Assembly (NCBI RefSeq): GCF_001713355.1
Contig: NZ_CP016448.1
Span: 558,001 to 622,000, forward strand
Length of the DNA stretch: 64,000 nucleotides
Reading direction: 5' to 3'
Source: Methyloversatilis sp. RAC08
GTDB taxonomy: Bacteria; Pseudomonadota; Gammaproteobacteria; Burkholderiales; Rhodocyclaceae
Part shown: positions 47,702-56,445 of the stretch, piece by piece
Layout of the letters: each line of letters starts with the position of its first letter
Position numbering within the stretch: the first letter of the stretch is position 1
Program-made: the position numbers and the translations under genes
The notes under the pieces: generated by a model
Seen by the model: only the letters and a program-made list of their open reading frames with translations
What the model was told of the DNA's origin: nothing
Database searches by the model: none

Positions 47702-48703
47702 ATGAAAGCGACCACCGTACTTGCGAGCCTGCTCGCGTGCAGCACCTTCAATGCATTCGCCGTCACGCTGCCCCCTGAACCGGTGGCGCGCGACGACCTG
47801 TTCGAACTGACCGGCCTCACGCTCAGCATTTCGGCGCCCGGCATTCTGGCCAACGACAGCGGCACCGGCGTGATCGTCAGCAGCTTCTTCGATCCGGGGT
47901 CGGGCACGCTGAACAACCTGCTCACCAGCGGCGCCTTCCTGTACACGCCCGAGCGGGGCTTTTCCGGCATCACGACGTTCGACTACTCCATCCTCGACGC
48001 GTACAGCCGCTCATCGAGCGCCACGGTGACGATCGATGCCAGCACCACGCTGCCGCAGGCACGCGACGACTATTACACCTTGAGCGGCCTGACCCTCAAC
48101 GTTTCGGCGCCGGGCCTGCTGGCCAATGATCGCGGTGGCATTGGCGAGGTCGTCGTGGCCAGTTTCTTCGATCCGACCTCGGGCACGCTCGACAGCGTGA
48201 TCACCAACGGCAGCTTCAGCTACACCCCGGAGTACGGCTTCGCCGGTGTAGCAAGCTTCACCTACAGCAGCCTCGACGAGCTTGGCCGCAACGCCACCGC
48301 GACCGTGTTCATCGATGCGGCGGCGTCGATTCCGGTGGCGTTCGACGACACGTTCTCGGTACTCAGCGGCGGAACGCTCGACATCCTTGCACCCGGCCTG
48401 CTGGCGAACGATCGCGGCGGCATCGGAGAAGTCATGGTTTCGAGTTTCTTCGATCCGAGCAGCGGTACGCTGGCCAGCGTCTTCACCGATGGCAGCTTCC
48501 GCTACCTCGCCGATCCGGGCTTTGCCGGGCTGGCAACCTTCCAGTACTTTTCAATCGACGAGCTCGGCCGCACGAGTTCGGCGCTGGTCAACATCAATGT
48601 CGTGGCGGTACCCGAGCCGGGCACCTGGGCGATGATGCTCGGAGGCCTGGCGGTCATGACCGGCTTCGCAGGTCGCCGGCGCAGGAGGGCGACGAAGCAC
48701 TGA
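47702..48703 (+). CDS. PEP-CTERM protein with three cadherin-like repeats
   Basis: 333 aa. A signal peptide (1-20, ending NAFA) is followed by three tandem repeats of about 88 residues (about 28-112, 115-202, 203-290). Each is marked by A-x-DD-x6-GLTL, SAPG(I/L)LAND and SFFDP-x-SGTL, then a GF-G(I/V)-x-(T/S)F-Y end. These match cadherin-like/Ig-like adhesion domains. The tail is VPEPGTWAMMLGGLAVMTGF plus RRRRR. Likely an exported adhesive or matrix protein. The repeats are highly similar, indicating recent duplication. Confidence 0.85.
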   Translation: MKATTVLASLLACSTFNAFAVTLPPEPVARDDLFELTGLTLSISAPGILANDSGTGVIVSSFFDPGSGTLNNLLTSGAFLYTPERGFSGITTFDYSILDAYSRSSSATVTIDASTTLPQARDDYYTLSGLTLNVSAPGLLANDRGGIGEVVVASFFDPTSGTLDSVITNGSFSYTPEYGFAGVASFTYSSLDELGRNATATVFIDAAASIPVAFDDTFSVLSGGTLDILAPGLLANDRGGIGEVMVSSFFDPSSGTLASVFTDGSFRYLADPGFAGLATFQYFSIDELGRTSSALVNINVVAVPEPGTWAMMLGGLAVMTGFAGRRRRRATKH

Positions 48704-49297
48704 TTCTCGCAGGCACGTTCAGGGGATCGGTCCTCTACACGGTGGCACCGCATGTACGCGGCAGCCTCGTGTAAGGGGTCGGTCCCGTAGAAGGGCAAGC
48801 GGCGCGCGGATGTGGCCGCTGGTCACCACGGCCGCACGAGCGCCAACCTCCGGCTCGCGACGAACGCATTACCGCCAAGGTGGCGCTCGGAGGCTGCAAC
48901 CGCTGCGCCGACGCATGCAAGCCGCACGTCGATCATCACGCCGAATGCAAGGCCTGTCACGATGCGTGCCAGGACTGCATCAAGGCGTGCAAGACGCTGA
49001 CCTGACGCTGACCTGAGGATATCTATGACCTGCCGCAGCCGGCCAACGCTGCGCCGCTGGCTACTGCGGAAGCTGTTTCTGTGGGAGCAGCCTTTGTAGC
49101 AGCAGTCTCAGAGGGAGCGGCGATCCACGGCTGGCCCTGTATGGCCAGCCGGCTTTGCGGGCGGCGAGCAGTGCTCGCCGAAACCCCCGCTCCGATCTGT
49201 GCTGCGATGGCCGCATTGCGGAGTGAAAACAGGGGATGGACCGCGTGTTACGTCGCCCCCGGTTTTCTGTCGCCAGCTCCCAAGCCTGTTTCCTGCG
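48704..49297. other. Region with gene remnants and repeats
   Basis: About 590 bp between a PEP-CTERM gene and an AraC gene. It holds a Csp-like cysteine-rich fragment (48880-49005), two GGGxTCGGTCC-like direct repeats near 48721 and 48776, and a degenerate REP-like stretch with GTGGGAGCAGCC at about 49081 followed by an imperfect hairpin around 49130-49185. Confidence 0.5.
48880..49005 (+). pseudogene. Fragment of a four-helix-bundle copper-storage-like protein
   Basis: The last 41 codons of a frame read VALGGCNRCADACKPHVDHH then AECKACHDACQDCIKACKTLT. The repeated CxxxC/CxxC spacing and HxDHH resemble the C-terminal half of DUF326/Csp copper-binding proteins. The open frame continues upstream without an ATG or family-like sequence. 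Probably a truncated gene; a functional short protein from the GTG at 48880 is not excluded. Confidence 0.45.
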
Positions 49298-50305
49298 CTA
49301 GCCCGCCATGCGCTGCGCACGCCGCCATTTCGCGGGGGGTTGCCCGGTCAGGCGCTTGAACGCCCGCGAGAACGCCGCCTCGGATTCGTAACCGATCTCC
49401 TGAGCGACCGTGGCGACCGACGCCTGGCCTTCGCGCATCAGATTGGCACCGAGCTGCATGCGCCAATGGGTCAGGTAGTGCATGGGTGGCATGCCGACGC
49501 ATTCAACGAAGCGCTCATGCAGCGCGGAGCGCGAGAGGCCGACCCGTCGGCCCAGTTCATCCACCGTCCAGTCCTCTGCCGGGTGCGCGTGCATCAGCGC
49601 AATCGCCTTGCCGATGTAGCGATCGCGCAGCGCCGCGAGCCAGCCGCTGCCACCGTTCTCGGGCAAGGATTCAAGATAGCGGCGCGCGGCATCGACAAAC
49701 ACCATTTCGCTGACGCGCTCCAGCACCGCCGCACTTCCGGCCCGCCTGTGACGCGACTCCACGACTGCCTGTTCGAGCATGGGCGCGACCCAGGCGCCGA
49801 CACCGGTCGACGGAATGTGCAGCATCGGCGGCAAGGCCTGTATCAGCGGATTGAACGGCCTCAGGTCGCAACTGATGAAACCGCACACCAGCGTGATGCT
49901 GGCCCGACTGGAGGGCACTTCCGCACCCAAGTCGCACACGCCGTCGTGGAACGCGATCAGGATGGGTTTGGGATCGTCCCGCGTCGTCGCGCGCCAGGAT
50001 TGATCGCCCCCGGCCGCGCGCATGCCGGGCGCGCTGGAGAGCACGTGGGCATCGCCACGCGGGAACATGACGATGTCCCCCGCCTGCAGCGGTGTCGGCG
50101 CCTCGCCATTCATTCCTGCCCAGCCGCCGCCACGAAGGATCATGTGATAGGCGATCACATGCTCGGCGCCGGGACTGAGCGCGTCGGCCAGTTCCGGCGA
50201 CGGTGGCGTTTCCGCCACCCACTGATCGTCACAGCTCACGTAATAGAAGATGGCGCCGCGCAGACGCACACTCGTCAGAACATCCGACAACGGATCGCCC
50301 TGCAT
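49298..50305 (-). CDS. AraC-family regulator with cupin sensor
   Basis: 335 aa. The N-terminal cupin-like domain (about 1-190: HMILRGGGWAGMNGEAPTPLQAGDIVMFPRGDAHVL) is followed by two AraC helix-turn-helix motifs (about 235-330: WTVDELGRRVGLSRSALHERFVE and ATVAQEIGYESEAAFSRAFKRLTGQPP). Effector unknown. A strong GGGAGGG ribosome site precedes the ATG at 50305. It is divergent from a methyltransferase gene about 210 bp away, its most likely target. Confidence 0.88.
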   Translation of the reverse strand: MQGDPLSDVLTSVRLRGAIFYYVSCDDQWVAETPPSPELADALSPGAEHVIAYHMILRGGGWAGMNGEAPTPLQAGDIVMFPRGDAHVLSSAPGMRAAGGDQSWRATTRDDPKPILIAFHDGVCDLGAEVPSSRASITLVCGFISCDLRPFNPLIQALPPMLHIPSTGVGAWVAPMLEQAVVESRHRRAGSAAVLERVSEMVFVDAARRYLESLPENGGSGWLAALRDRYIGKAIALMHAHPAEDWTVDELGRRVGLSRSALHERFVECVGMPPMHYLTHWRMQLGANLMREGQASVATVAQEIGYESEAAFSRAFKRLTGQPPAKWRRAQRMAG

Positions 50306-50518
50306 GATCCCTCCCCGGCGGCGTCCTGATCAATTGCGCGGACACGGGGTCAGGTGATCGCGCAATCGCGGAGCCGCGAGCAAGTTTCAACGACATGCGG
50401 TGAATCGCCCACCGGCCCGGACATGAAGAATGGCCCCGTCGTCGCACACCGCCAAACGGACTCACCCATCGCACCACGGCGTGCGCGGCGCGCCCCTCAA
50501 CCCGTGAAGGAGATCGAC

Positions 50519-51352
50519 ATGTCAGCCGTAATCGAAACCCACAACACCGCGCCCGATTTCAACGCCATCAAGCAACGGCAGAATGCCACCTGGGCGAGTG
50601 GAGACTATGCCGTCATTGGCACGACGCTGCAAATCGTCGGCGAAACCCTCGCCGAGGCCGCCGACCTGCGCGCCGGCGAAAAGGTGCTCGATGTCGCCGC
50701 CGGCAACGGCAACGCAACCCTCGCCGCGGCACGCCGGTTCGCCGAAGTCACCTCCACCGACTATGTCGAGGCGCTGCTCGACAACGCGCGCGTACGTGCC
50801 GCTGCAGAAGGCCTGCCGGTGCAGTTCCGTGTCGCCGACGCGGAGCGCCTGCCCTTCGACGACGCCCGCTTCGACGTCGTGATGTCGACCTTCGGCGTGA
50901 TGTTCACGCCCGACCATACGGCGGCGGCCGGCGAAATGCTGCGCGTGGTGCGCTCCGGCGGCCGCATCGCGCTCGCCAACTGGACGCCCGCTGGCTTCAT
51001 CGGACGACTGTTCAAGATCATCGGCGCCTACGTGCCGCCGCCGCAAGGCGTGAAGCCACCCTCGCTGTGGGGAACCGAGCCGCACATCGTCGAGCTGTTC
51101 GGCCCCCGCGCAGCAGAACTGCGTTGCGAGCGCCGGCACTTCGTCTTCCGCTACCGCTCGGCCGCCCACTGGCTGGAGGTTTTCCGCACCTTCTACGGTC
51201 CGATCCACAAGGCCTTCGGTGCCGTGACGCCGGACGTCCGCCCGGCACTGGAGCGCGACATCCTGGCCCTGCTGGACGAACTCAATGTCGGCGGTCCGGA
51301 TGCGCTGGTGGTGCCTGGCGAATACCTTGAGGTCGTGATCACCCGGGCCTGA
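50519..51352 (+). CDS. SAM-dependent methyltransferase (UbiE/Methyltransf_11 type)
   Basis: 277 aa from the ATG at 50519 with a GAAGGAG site. SAM motif I GEKVLDVAAGNGNATLAAAR; motif II-like VADAERLPFDDARFDVVMSTFGVMFTPDH. The C-terminal part (PPSLWGTEPHIVELFG...) resembles small-molecule methyltransferases. Substrate unknown. The frame is open about 55 codons further up but MSAVIETHN is preferred. It lies divergent from the AraC regulator, suggesting control by it. Confidence 0.83.
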   Translation: MSAVIETHNTAPDFNAIKQRQNATWASGDYAVIGTTLQIVGETLAEAADLRAGEKVLDVAAGNGNATLAAARRFAEVTSTDYVEALLDNARVRAAAEGLPVQFRVADAERLPFDDARFDVVMSTFGVMFTPDHTAAAGEMLRVVRSGGRIALANWTPAGFIGRLFKIIGAYVPPPQGVKPPSLWGTEPHIVELFGPRAAELRCERRHFVFRYRSAAHWLEVFRTFYGPIHKAFGAVTPDVRPALERDILALLDELNVGGPDALVVPGEYLEVVITRA

Positions 51353-51554
51353 CGGAATGCGCACGTGAGACGGACCACGGAGCACGCCCGGCGCGCGCAG
51401 TCCGCCACCGCCGTGGCGTCCCGCGAATGCACGACGGCATCCGCCCCGACTGTTCGGTAGTGACTGACATCGTCCTCAAAGCAGCGCCCACTGCCGCGCG
51501 AGCAGAACCCGTGACAGCAGCCCCGGTGGAAGCCGCCTCCGTGGGAGGAACCTC

Positions 51555-51626
51555 TGTGGGAGCGGCGGCCTCGCCGCGATGCGCACTTCGCACAGCGATG
51601 ATCGCGGCGAGGCCGCCGCTCCCACA
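51555..51626. repeat. REPIN (REP subfamily 2)
   Basis: Inverted arms TGTGGGAGCGGCGGCCTCGC at the left and GCGAGGCCGCCGCTCCCACA at the right, 72 bp total, with the same 26-bp arms as the repeat at 47251-47334. A partial GTGGGAGGAACC unit precedes it at 51541. It lies in the 390-bp gap between the methyltransferase gene and the DUF1501 gene. Confidence 0.87.
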
Positions 51627-51745
51627 AGAAAACTCGATCCGCCTGCCGTGACCCCCTTGCCCCACGTTGCCCCGGCCGGACGCACTTATCGGCGCGACAT
51701 CGCCAAAAGGACCACTGAGCAAGACGACGAGGCTCCTCCCCCGCT

Positions 51746-52942
51746 TCAGCCGAACACCGGCACCGGCGCAAAACGGCCCTTGAGTATCGTGTCGGCGGCG
51801 CCGACCTTGAGCCAGCCGTCGATGGCGCTGGCGTAGACCGAGCGGAAGTCGGTGGTGTGGACAAGATTGTCGCCCGCGTCCAGCGCGCCCAGGTCGGACG
51901 GTGTGCCGTAGTGGCCGCCCTTGACCTGCTTGCCGGCGAAGAACATGACGTTGGCGGTACCGTGGTCGGTGCCCAGACTGGTGTTCTCCGGCACCCGGCG
52001 CCCGAATTCGGAAAAGATCAGCAGGCTGACGCGGTCGGCCTGGCCGATGCGCTCCATGTCGCGCAGGAAGCCGTGGATCGAATCCGAGGTGTAGGACAGG
52101 AGGCGCTGGTGCAGGTCGGCTTGCTGCACGTGGGTGTCGAACGCGTTGTTGCGGTAGCCCACGTAGTACAGCCGCGTCGGCAGTCCGGCCGCGATGCAGG
52201 CCGCGACCTTGGGCAGACCGAGCGGGACGATGCCGTAGTCCTGATTGGTCTTGTATTTCGACCACGCATCGCGCACCGCCAGCGACGATTCGCGCGCGCT
52301 CACCGCCACCTGTTCGAGGTAGCGGCGTGACGGGTTGTCCGCGCTGGCCACCGCCACATCGTCGAGCAGCGCACGCGCCTGGTGAAAGCCGCTGCGCACG
52401 AAGCGGTCCGGTTCGTCGAACACCACAGGCGTATGCACGCGGCTGCGCACCGCGAGCGACTGCGCGGTGTCGATGTTGAGCAGGTAGTTCGGCACCGGCG
52501 CCGGCGACATGGCGTCGGCCAGACGGCCAACCCAGCCGTAGTCGTCACCGCTGTTGGGCGTGGCGGTGTGCAGATAGGCCATCGACGTGAAATGCGAGAA
52601 CGACGGATTGTCGTAGCCGCAGCCGTGCACGATGGCGAGCCGGCCGTCTTTCCACAGCCGCTCGAAACCGGCCATGCCCGGGTTGAGGCCGAAGCGGTCG
52701 TCGAGCTTGCGCACCTTGTCCGGACGGATGCCGATCGTCGGCCGCAGGCGGTAGTAGCGGTCGTCGGCATAAGGCACGACGGTGTTCAGGCCGTCGTTGC
52801 CGCCGGACATTTCGAACACCACCAGGATGCGGTCCTCCGCTTCGGCCGCCGCGGCGGCGCGCGCGATGGTGCCGAAGACGCCGGGAATCATCAGCCCGGC
52901 AGAGGCCTTCAGGATGCGGCGGCGATTGTGGTCTGTGCTCAT
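51746..52942 (-). CDS. DUF1501 exported protein
   Basis: 398 aa. Twin-arginine signal (NRRRILKASAGLMIPGVFG). DUF1501 proteins have a sulfatase/alkaline-phosphatase-like fold; RILVVFEMSGGNDGLNTVVPY and LIFSEFGRRVPENTSLGTDHG are the characteristic N- and C-terminal motifs. It is in the same strand and close (39 bp) to a DUF1800 gene, the standard pairing. Substrate and role of the pair are not established. A GGAG ribosome site precedes the ATG at 52942. Confidence 0.93.
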   Translation of the reverse strand: MSTDHNRRRILKASAGLMIPGVFGTIARAAAAAEAEDRILVVFEMSGGNDGLNTVVPYADDRYYRLRPTIGIRPDKVRKLDDRFGLNPGMAGFERLWKDGRLAIVHGCGYDNPSFSHFTSMAYLHTATPNSGDDYGWVGRLADAMSPAPVPNYLLNIDTAQSLAVRSRVHTPVVFDEPDRFVRSGFHQARALLDDVAVASADNPSRRYLEQVAVSARESSLAVRDAWSKYKTNQDYGIVPLGLPKVAACIAAGLPTRLYYVGYRNNAFDTHVQQADLHQRLLSYTSDSIHGFLRDMERIGQADRVSLLIFSEFGRRVPENTSLGTDHGTANVMFFAGKQVKGGHYGTPSDLGALDAGDNLVHTTDFRSVYASAIDGWLKVGAADTILKGRFAPVPVFG

Positions 52943-52981
52943 GATGCGGACTCCTGCAGCGCGGGCTGCGGTGCTTTCGGT

Positions 52982-54805
52982 TCAGCCGAGTTGGTATTCG
53001 GGCCGGCTCAGCAGCACATGCAGCAGCAGGCGCAGAGAATCTTCGGCGTAGGTTGAAGTGGCCTTCATGTCGCGCGTGCCCAGTTCCCTTTCCAGGAAGG
53101 CTGACAGCTTGTGCCGCGTTGCCGCGTCGAGCTGCACCGACAGGAAGCGGCGTTCCAGATAGGTGACCACCTCTTCCGGCGTGCTGCAGCCGGCGTTCAG
53201 CACCATGCCGGTCAGATCCAGCCGGGCCACTGTGCGCGAGATAGGCTTCACGCGCTCGACCGCCATCTGCCAGCCGCGATAGCTGCCATAGCGCGTATTG
53301 AAGTCTTCGTCGCGGTCGCCGCTCAGGGTCGACATCGCCATCATTTCCATGCCGCCATCGGCACCGCCGGGTTTGGTGGCGGTGGTCAGATCGAGGCCGC
53401 TGCGGATGCGCTCATGCACGTAGCGGATTTCATAGCCGGCCTGCGCGGCCGGATAGCGATCGCCGGGAATGTAGTTGATGTCCGGCAGCGCCACGTCGAG
53501 CACGAAATTTCCGCGCTCCAGCAGCAGCCCCGGCGTGATCCAGCTGCGCCCCTGCGCCCAGCCGGCCACCGTCGGCGGATGCATCAGGCGCTGACCGAGG
53601 GCGGCCGTGGTTTCGTTGAAGTCGGGCACGCCGGGCACTTCGGTGAGGCCGAGCTTGCGATAGGTGGACACCACCAGTTCGACCGGCCCCTTGATGTGCG
53701 TCGCCACCGACTCGGGCGCATGGAAATCGCGCGACATCAGCAGCATTTCGAGGAAGGCCGCGATGTCGTAATTGACCGCCTTCAGCCTGCGGCCCAGTTC
53801 GTCGGCCAGCGCCGGATCGACGTCTTCGCGCACGAAGTGGCGGTACAGCTTGCTTGCCAGAAACCGCGGCGTGACCGGCTGGTCGAGAATGATGTCGATC
53901 ACCTGCACGCCATCGAAGTTGCCGCGCCGGCCGAGCACCTCCTTGGCGGCGTCATCGTGCTTCGCGGCATCGATGTGGAAGGCGACACCCTCGAAGTTCC
54001 AGCCGGTGAAGGCGCGGGCCGCCTCGCGGATGTCGTGCTCGCTGTAGTGCCCGACGCCCATGGTGAACAGCTCCATGATTTCGCGGGCGAAGTTCTCGTT
54101 CGGAGCGCCCTTCACGTTCACGCCGGCATCGAGGAAGGCGAGCATGGCCGGGTCCTGTGCGACCCCGATCAGCAAGGTGCGGAAGTTGCCCAGGCCCTGG
54201 CTCTGGAACAGCTCAAGCTGATTCAGCATCTTGCGGTAGTCGCGCACCTTGTCTTCGTTGGTGGCGAAGTGGCCGTGCCAGAACAGCGCCATCTTCTCCT
54301 GCAGCGGGCGCGGCGAGGTGAGCATGCGGTTCGCCCACCAGTAGGCGACGCGGTCGGTTTCGAGCTTGCTGGCGCGCAGCCAGTAGAAGAACTTGTTCAC
54401 CACCGGCTGCATGCGACGGTTGCCGCCGTCCTTCACGCGGACACCGATCACCTCGCCCTTGTCGCGGGCGGCATCGGTGGTGGCCGGCCGGCTGGCCGGG
54501 AACGGGTCCAGCCCCTCTTCGAACACGCCGGAATGATCGAACGGCGGCAGTTCGGCGGCGGGCGCGCCTTCGAAGTACACGAGGCGGCACACCGCCTCGG
54601 CGGGGGTCAGGCGGGCGAATGCGTCGATCTCGTCCGGCGTGCCGCCGAAGCCGGCGCGTTCGAGCAGGTGAGCGGCACGCGCACGGCTCCAGTCGGACGG
54701 ACCGATCGGGGCCAGATCTCCTGCAAACGGCGATGCGGCCGACGTCTGGGCGCTGAACAGAACGATCGCGAAAGCAACCAGCGCGGTCTGGGGGAATCGG
54801 GACAT
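52982..54805 (-). CDS. DUF1800 exported protein
   Basis: 607 aa from the ATG at 54805. Signal peptide (1-26, ending TSA/A). The body starts ARAAHLLERAGFGGTPDEID and includes KMALFWHGHFATN and NENFAREIMELFTMGVGHYSEHD, the DUF1800 hallmarks. The product follows the Sec pathway while its DUF1501 partner carries a Tat signal. The two genes are adjacent and co-directional, so they likely form an operon. An exported complex of unknown function. Confidence 0.93.
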   Translation of the reverse strand: MSRFPQTALVAFAIVLFSAQTSAASPFAGDLAPIGPSDWSRARAAHLLERAGFGGTPDEIDAFARLTPAEAVCRLVYFEGAPAAELPPFDHSGVFEEGLDPFPASRPATTDAARDKGEVIGVRVKDGGNRRMQPVVNKFFYWLRASKLETDRVAYWWANRMLTSPRPLQEKMALFWHGHFATNEDKVRDYRKMLNQLELFQSQGLGNFRTLLIGVAQDPAMLAFLDAGVNVKGAPNENFAREIMELFTMGVGHYSEHDIREAARAFTGWNFEGVAFHIDAAKHDDAAKEVLGRRGNFDGVQVIDIILDQPVTPRFLASKLYRHFVREDVDPALADELGRRLKAVNYDIAAFLEMLLMSRDFHAPESVATHIKGPVELVVSTYRKLGLTEVPGVPDFNETTAALGQRLMHPPTVAGWAQGRSWITPGLLLERGNFVLDVALPDINYIPGDRYPAAQAGYEIRYVHERIRSGLDLTTATKPGGADGGMEMMAMSTLSGDRDEDFNTRYGSYRGWQMAVERVKPISRTVARLDLTGMVLNAGCSTPEEVVTYLERRFLSVQLDAATRHKLSAFLERELGTRDMKATSTYAEDSLRLLLHVLLSRPEYQLG

Positions 54806-55071
54806 TGCGTGCGCTTCCGGAACAGGACGGCACACAGGCTAGACCTGACCCGCGTGGCATTTCCAGAGCAGTTCGCCCCGATGCGACTCGGGATTTTCTT
54901 GAATTTTTCTGACTCCCGCTGCCGAGTACCGGGCTGCGCGACTTTCGGACACCTGCAACGGACGCGCCGGGCCCGTGATGGACCTGCAGCTCGGCGCCCC
55001 TCGCACAGCGGCCTGCCCCCGGTTTCCCGGCACGCGGTATGCTGCGCCGCAACCCGTCCTGACTGCCCGCC

Positions 55072-55677
55072 ATGAATCGCCTCTACCAGTATTTCTTCCG
55101 TGGCCTGATCACGTTCCTGCCGGTGGCGCTGACCGTTTACGTGCTGGTGCTGTTCGTCACCTGGACCGAGCGGCTCGCGATGTCGATGATCCGGCCGATC
55201 ATCGGCGACTTCTATCTGCCGGGGCTGGGCATCGCCATCGGCGCGCTGATGATTCTCGCCCTCGGCGCCCTGGTGTCACAGCGGTTCACGGGGCGTCTGC
55301 TGTCATGGGTGGAACTGCCGTTCACCAATCTGCCGGTGGTGAAGAGCATCTATTCCTCGCTGAAGAATTTCGCCGACTACTTCGCCCCGCATGCGGAATC
55401 GGCGCAGCAGGTGGTGCTGCTGCGGATGCCCGGCAATGAGATGGGCATCGCCGGTCTGGTCACCCGGCAGTCGATGGCCGGACTGCCTGCCGGCCTGGCC
55501 GAACTGGAGGACCAGGTGGCGGTGTATCTGCCCATGGGCTACATGATCGGCGGCTACACCGTGTTCGTGCCGCGCAGCTGGGTGACGCAGGTGGACATGT
55601 CGGTCGAAGAGGCCATGCGCATGGCACTGATCGCCTACATGTCGTCGAACCGCGGGAAGCCGGACGCGGCGCCCTGA
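55072..55677 (+). CDS. DUF502 family membrane protein
   Basis: 201 aa. Two membrane segments (about 8-30 and 55-75), then a soluble domain with SLKNFADYFAPHAESAQQVVLLRMPGNEMGIAGLVTR and VAVYLPMGYMIGGYTVFVPRSWV, all hallmarks of DUF502. Role unknown in bacteria. It stands between the DUF1800 gene and a cytochrome gene; neighbours do not suggest a function. Confidence 0.9.
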   Translation: MNRLYQYFFRGLITFLPVALTVYVLVLFVTWTERLAMSMIRPIIGDFYLPGLGIAIGALMILALGALVSQRFTGRLLSWVELPFTNLPVVKSIYSSLKNFADYFAPHAESAQQVVLLRMPGNEMGIAGLVTRQSMAGLPAGLAELEDQVAVYLPMGYMIGGYTVFVPRSWVTQVDMSVEEAMRMALIAYMSSNRGKPDAAP

Positions 55678-55764
55678 CCGCGCCGTCAGACGTCGCCGAC
55701 GCGGGGCGCCACGCCGTCAAGGATCGCAGTACCCTGCTCGTCTCGAACCACCGGGAGAAACGCC

Positions 55765-56304
55765 TTGAAAACCGCTCAACTCATTTCTGCAAGCCTGCTC
55801 GCGCTGTTGCTGGGCGCGTGCGGTCAGCCGGCCGAACCCGAACCTGTCGCCCCGCCGCCCGCCGCGGCAACCGCTCCGGTCATTGAAGTCAGCCCGGCGC
55901 CCATCGCCGAGGTCACGGCGACGCCGGCGCCGGCCGCCGCCGCGCCAGCCCCTGAACCGGCGCCCGCAGCCACACCCGCGCCGGCCGAGGCACCGACGGC
56001 CGCAGCAACCGACGTCGCGGCAGCGGCTGCCGGCGGCGATGTCGTGAAGGGCTGGAAGGCCTGGCGGGCGGCTGCGTGCGAGCGCTGCCACGGTCCGGCG
56101 CAAGAGGGCATGGTCGGCCCGTCGCTGATCACGTCGCTGAAGACGCTGTCGAAGGACGACTTCAAGAAGGCCGTGCTCGAAGGGCGCATCGCACTCGGCA
56201 TGCCCGGCCACCCCTTCCTGGCCGACAAGATCGACGACCTGTACGCCTATCTGAAAGGGCGATCTGACGGCAGCGTCGCGAACGTGCGACCGGAAGGCGC
56301 CTGA
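55765..56304 (+). CDS. Lipoprotein c-type cytochrome
   Basis: 179 aa from a TTG start. The signal MKTAQLISASLLALLLGACG has a lipobox LGAC, followed by a long Ala/Pro-rich linker (about residues 25-92). The haem domain has CERCH and GMVGPS, and ends LYAYLKGRSDG. That domain is closely similar to the soluble cytochrome at 10629-11012, for example W-x-x-WRAAACERCHG-x-x-QEGMVGPSLI. The linker would place the haem away from the membrane. Partner dehydrogenase not in the window. Confidence 0.85.
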   Translation: MKTAQLISASLLALLLGACGQPAEPEPVAPPPAAATAPVIEVSPAPIAEVTATPAPAAAAPAPEPAPAATPAPAEAPTAAATDVAAAAAGGDVVKGWKAWRAAACERCHGPAQEGMVGPSLITSLKTLSKDDFKKAVLEGRIALGMPGHPFLADKIDDLYAYLKGRSDGSVANVRPEGA

Positions 56305-56445
56305 TCGCAGGCGGGGCAGCAGCAGCAGCCCCGCCACATTTTTCAGCATTCAGCCACCTCTGTGGCGCTCAAGTAATGCTGCACGCCTGCCGCAAACTCG
56401 CCTGACGGGAATTTTCCCCGCAGACATCGCGACAGAAAACGGATC

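Noticed and set aside
53111-55075. Long forward-strand open frame of about 650 codons
   Set aside because: It is antisense to the DUF1800 gene and is His- and Gln-rich in a way expected from high-GC codon bias; no domain or ribosome site.
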